Positions 61,217 through 64,000 of a stretch of 64,000 bases of DNA are shown here, one piece after another. The DNA lies in NCBI GenBank assembly GCA_030704615.1, contig CM060731.1, positions 74,132,756-74,196,755 on the forward strand, written 5' to 3'. The notes under the pieces are model-generated. The model did no database searches and had not been told where the DNA came from. It was given only the letters and a program-made list of their open reading frames with translations. This DNA is from Takakia lepidozioides. Taxonomy: Eukaryota > Streptophyta > Takakiopsida > Takakiales > Takakiaceae. The position numbers and the translations under genes were made by a program. The first letter of the stretch is position 1; every line of letters begins with the position of its first letter.

Positions 61217-61732
61217 CTCTAACTTTATCTACAAGTCAAGTTGCAGATTGGTTGAATATGGAGCCGTTTTCCAACAATTAGGGGGTTAAGACTTTACATG
61301 TTAAAGAAGATCAAATCTTTGCATAACATTTGTTGCTTAGATCAACGTACTACACCCATCTGAGAAATCACAAATTCACAAATTCAAAACGAAGTTGTAT
61401 AACTGTACATTGAACCTACTGCCGCTCAGCCCTGATTTGGGGATTATGATTGAGAGTACATCCCAGTCTAACTCATCAGCAAGGTATAATGGTTGACATT
61501 TTTTTCCGTTGCAGGGACATAATACAGAACCCCCAACTTTTAACTTTCAAAGAGAATGAAGCACACGCATTCAGGACACAAAACCCCAATGAGACATATG
61601 GGTAGGACCAGGACCTAGTACAAGTAGTGATAAATACTAATTATGATAAAAGAGACCAACTGTACAATCACAAGATCCAAGTCAGAAATTCAATTTGCCA
61701 ACTACTGGTGATAGAGGTACTGAAACTTCATG
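61217..61732. other. Non-coding stretch downstream of the alcohol oxidase gene
   Basis: Likely contains the 3' UTR of the minus-strand alcohol oxidase (stop at 61733-61735). Nothing else recognised. Confidence 0.4.
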
Positions 61733-64000
61733 TTAACTATCTCTGACTGCCACACATTCAACCCTGATCTCTTCTTTTAAGTGTGTTACCACAGATTGTG
61801 CTGTGCAGTGGGCAATGGACTGGATAGTTATCATGGGGTTGACTCCCAAGGCTGTGGGGAACACACTAGCATCTCCCAAGAACAAGCCTCGTGCTTCCCA
61901 AGTCTCCCCTCTGGAATCAACAACTGATGTTTTGGGACTCAACCCCATCTGGCAGCTACTCATTTGGTGAGCCGATGCTATCGTCACTTTGAGCTTCTTG
62001 GCGCCCCTGGAGCGTACCCTTGCCAAGTAGGCCTCAATCTCACTAGGAGATGCGCCTGGAATCACAGATCAAAGATTGGTTCCCTTTTAGTAGTTTAAAA
62101 ATGAGACCGATGTCCACAATTGCACATATGATTCCTAATGTGAAAATAGTAACTTGTAGCAGGCTGTGTGCCTTGGCATTCACATGCAGCACACCATCTC
62201 AGCCTGCTGCTTCTTCTATTCCTGGGGACTGTATACCCCTTAATAAACCTTGTGGTGATCCATGAAAGCCGACAGAAATGCGCCATGGCACCGTAGCAAA
62301 TTCCACTGGCAAAATTCATCTTCTAAGATCATAATCTTAGACCCATATCTTACCTCCTAGTTAAAACTGGATGCAGTTTGAAAACTTTCTTGAATCTCTA
62401 AGTTTAAATTCAGTTTGACCGTGACAAGAGGATAGGAGCCCGCAAGCTTAAACTTCAAGAGAATTTACAAGAATAAACTCACATAATGCATTGCCAAAGT
62501 AAAGTCTTTGGCATGTCGTTGTTAGATACCAGCTTTCCTCCCAAGTCAACTGTACATAAATAGTGTAGCGGTGCAACACTAACATTATCACTGCACGAAG
62601 GTGGTGGCCGCTATCTAGAGATATCAGCGGAGATATCAACGGGAGATTAAGATAGTAGACTTCCTCCCCCAAGTGGATCGAAACTCATATTTCTCTCCGT
62701 ATACTCATTTGATAACTCTTCATTCCTCAACATCTTATGATCTCCTACTGCTAGTGTGTATGACCTGGGTTTCTCAATGTTTTTCCAACGGTGCAGCAAT
62801 CACGGAACGAGTGCAATATTTGTAATATCTGTAAAGTAGCTTAGGTCAAGGTCAGTGCTTCACCTTCAACACACAGGCGCTCTCCATCATGTTGGTGGGT
62901 GCCAACCTCTACAGCCCCTGCAGCGATCAGCACGCGGAGGCCTTGCTCTGCTCCTACCATCATGGGCTCCTCATCGAATGCAGATAACGTGTAGTCGATT
63001 GAAGGCTCACCATTAGCGTCCACCCCAACACTTCCACTGCCCAGGTTATCTTTGGTGACAACACACAAGGTGACTGTGCGGGGATAGCGTACCATCCGAT
63101 CCTTAAATTCAGCACCTGCATACGTAATTTAATATTCATGACAGCCTAGGCCTCAAAGAAGGAGCTGGCTGGATATGGAGTCACTTACTCATTCAATTAA
63201 AAGGATATCTTTGAAATAACAAGTGGAGTCACACTTCCCTATAACAACAGCAAATACTATATGCTTTTTCATCTTGTCTGCATCTCAATATCTAAATCAT
63301 CAGTTCTCTGCTTGGTGGAGCAACAGTCTTACCAGAGCACCATGGCATGCATGCTACAAAAGCTCCAGGGTGAAATGACATTGTCTCCAAGAGGCCTTCC
63401 ACCACCTGTGGGCCTTTTGCCATCAGGGGCGAAAAAGCTGTGACGATACCCCCCTCATAGCACGTACCAGCGCACCCAGAGCCTTCTGGAAAGTAACCCC
63501 AGAGACAGAATACAGGGTGAATACGTAGATTTTTCCCAATGTTTGGATTCCTTAATCCACTGTTCAATAAAAGAGGAGTCATCATCAGCGACCCACAAGC
63601 CACCACTGTAGCACGAGCCTCTACGATTATCCTGTTGGGGCCTTCTCCAATCCGTGCCACCACCGCGCGAGCCTGCTTACGCTCGTTACCCTGACATCTT
63701 GGACTGAGAAGAACGGCTTCAGCTTTACATTCTGATAGAATAATTGCATTATTTGTGTTAACAGCATCCGCCAGCCATGTCTCAGAGACTGACTGTTTCT
63801 CTCCTGTCCGGCAACCATAGGTGCACCATCCACAGTAATGATCAGGGCCCGCATTGCGTGCCAAAGTGCCAACTTCCAGTCCCAGTTTCTTACATCCTTC
63901 CCTCAGTGCCCAGTTTGGAAGATTTTCTTTGTTGACCGCTGTCTGCACAGACAGGCGCTGCCACACTAGTTGCATTGCCTGTTTGTATTTCTCACTAGAA
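61733..64000 (-). CDS. Long-chain fatty alcohol oxidase (FAO), C-terminal exons
   Basis: FAD-dependent GMC-type oxidase that converts long-chain alcohols to aldehydes in omega-oxidation; usually membrane-bound. Minus-strand exons: at least 64000-63333, 63115-62864 and 62055-61733, joining in phase through GT-AG introns. They encode about 413 residues of a family that is usually about 740, so the FAD-binding N-terminus lies beyond the window. Motifs: [19 protein letters not shown] at the cut edge, [59 protein letters not shown] across the first junction, and the C-terminal [11 protein letters not shown] and [18 protein letters not shown]. The His of SAHQM and Asn of GVNP are the expected catalytic pair. 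No frame breaks were seen. Assignment is strong. Confidence 0.92.

Overview
The window looks like nuclear DNA of a non-seed land plant (liverwort, moss, lycophyte or fern; I cannot narrow it further). Four things point there: intron-rich plant genes, PLS-type pentatricopeptide (PPR) fragments, Ty3/gypsy and LINE retrotransposon debris, and two intronless microbial-type terpene synthase-like (MTPSL) genes, a family known in land plants only outside the seed plants. No bacterial operons, rRNA, CRISPR arrays or convincing tRNA genes were seen.

Layout, left to right. 0-2 kb: 3' part of a Ty3/gypsy polyprotein whose integrase ends in a PHD finger, followed by a possible LTR with an 85-bp direct repeat. 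2.85-3.69 kb: a non-autonomous hAT-like element with 8-bp target duplications. 4.3-8.65 kb (+): an 11-exon proline iminopeptidase with a probable organelle transit peptide. 9.7-14.9 kb (+): a lysine-rich Myb/SANT protein of the REB1/TTF-I (Pol I termination factor) type. 16.1-22.65 kb (+): a branch-2 histidine acid phosphatase gene whose large central intron holds repeats, and whose middle exons I could not find. 22.7-28.5 kb: repeats, PPR fragments and uncertain exons.

28.5-35 kb: a CPSF-A/MMS1_N-like fragment, then the most interesting gene, an SPL7/CRR1-type SBP-box copper regulator. Its N-terminal half, including the SBP domain, lies on the minus strand (34.9 to 31.9 kb). Sequence matching its C-terminal half lies on the plus strand (29.8 to 31.5 kb), as if the gene had been split by a local inversion.

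35-48 kb: interspersed repeats into which a full-length minus-strand Ty3/gypsy chromovirus (38,430-45,373) has inserted, with two LTRs, a tRNA-Met primer site, 5-bp target duplications and a chromodomain. 48.6-61.2 kb: a large inverted duplication, with arms of about 3.35 kb and a spacer of about 5.85 kb. Each arm carries one MTPSL gene. The spacer holds LINE 3' ends, AT-rich repeats, a tRNA-like SINE head and a 634-bp inverted-repeat element full of GTTACA motifs. 61.7-64 kb (-): the C-terminal exons of a long-chain fatty alcohol oxidase (FAO), cut by the window edge.

The genes do not form one pathway. What unites the window is dense repeat activity that has rearranged several genes. Exons were placed by reading splice-site phase and recalled family conservation; no search was run. 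Several frame breaks could be sequencing indels rather than real mutations.
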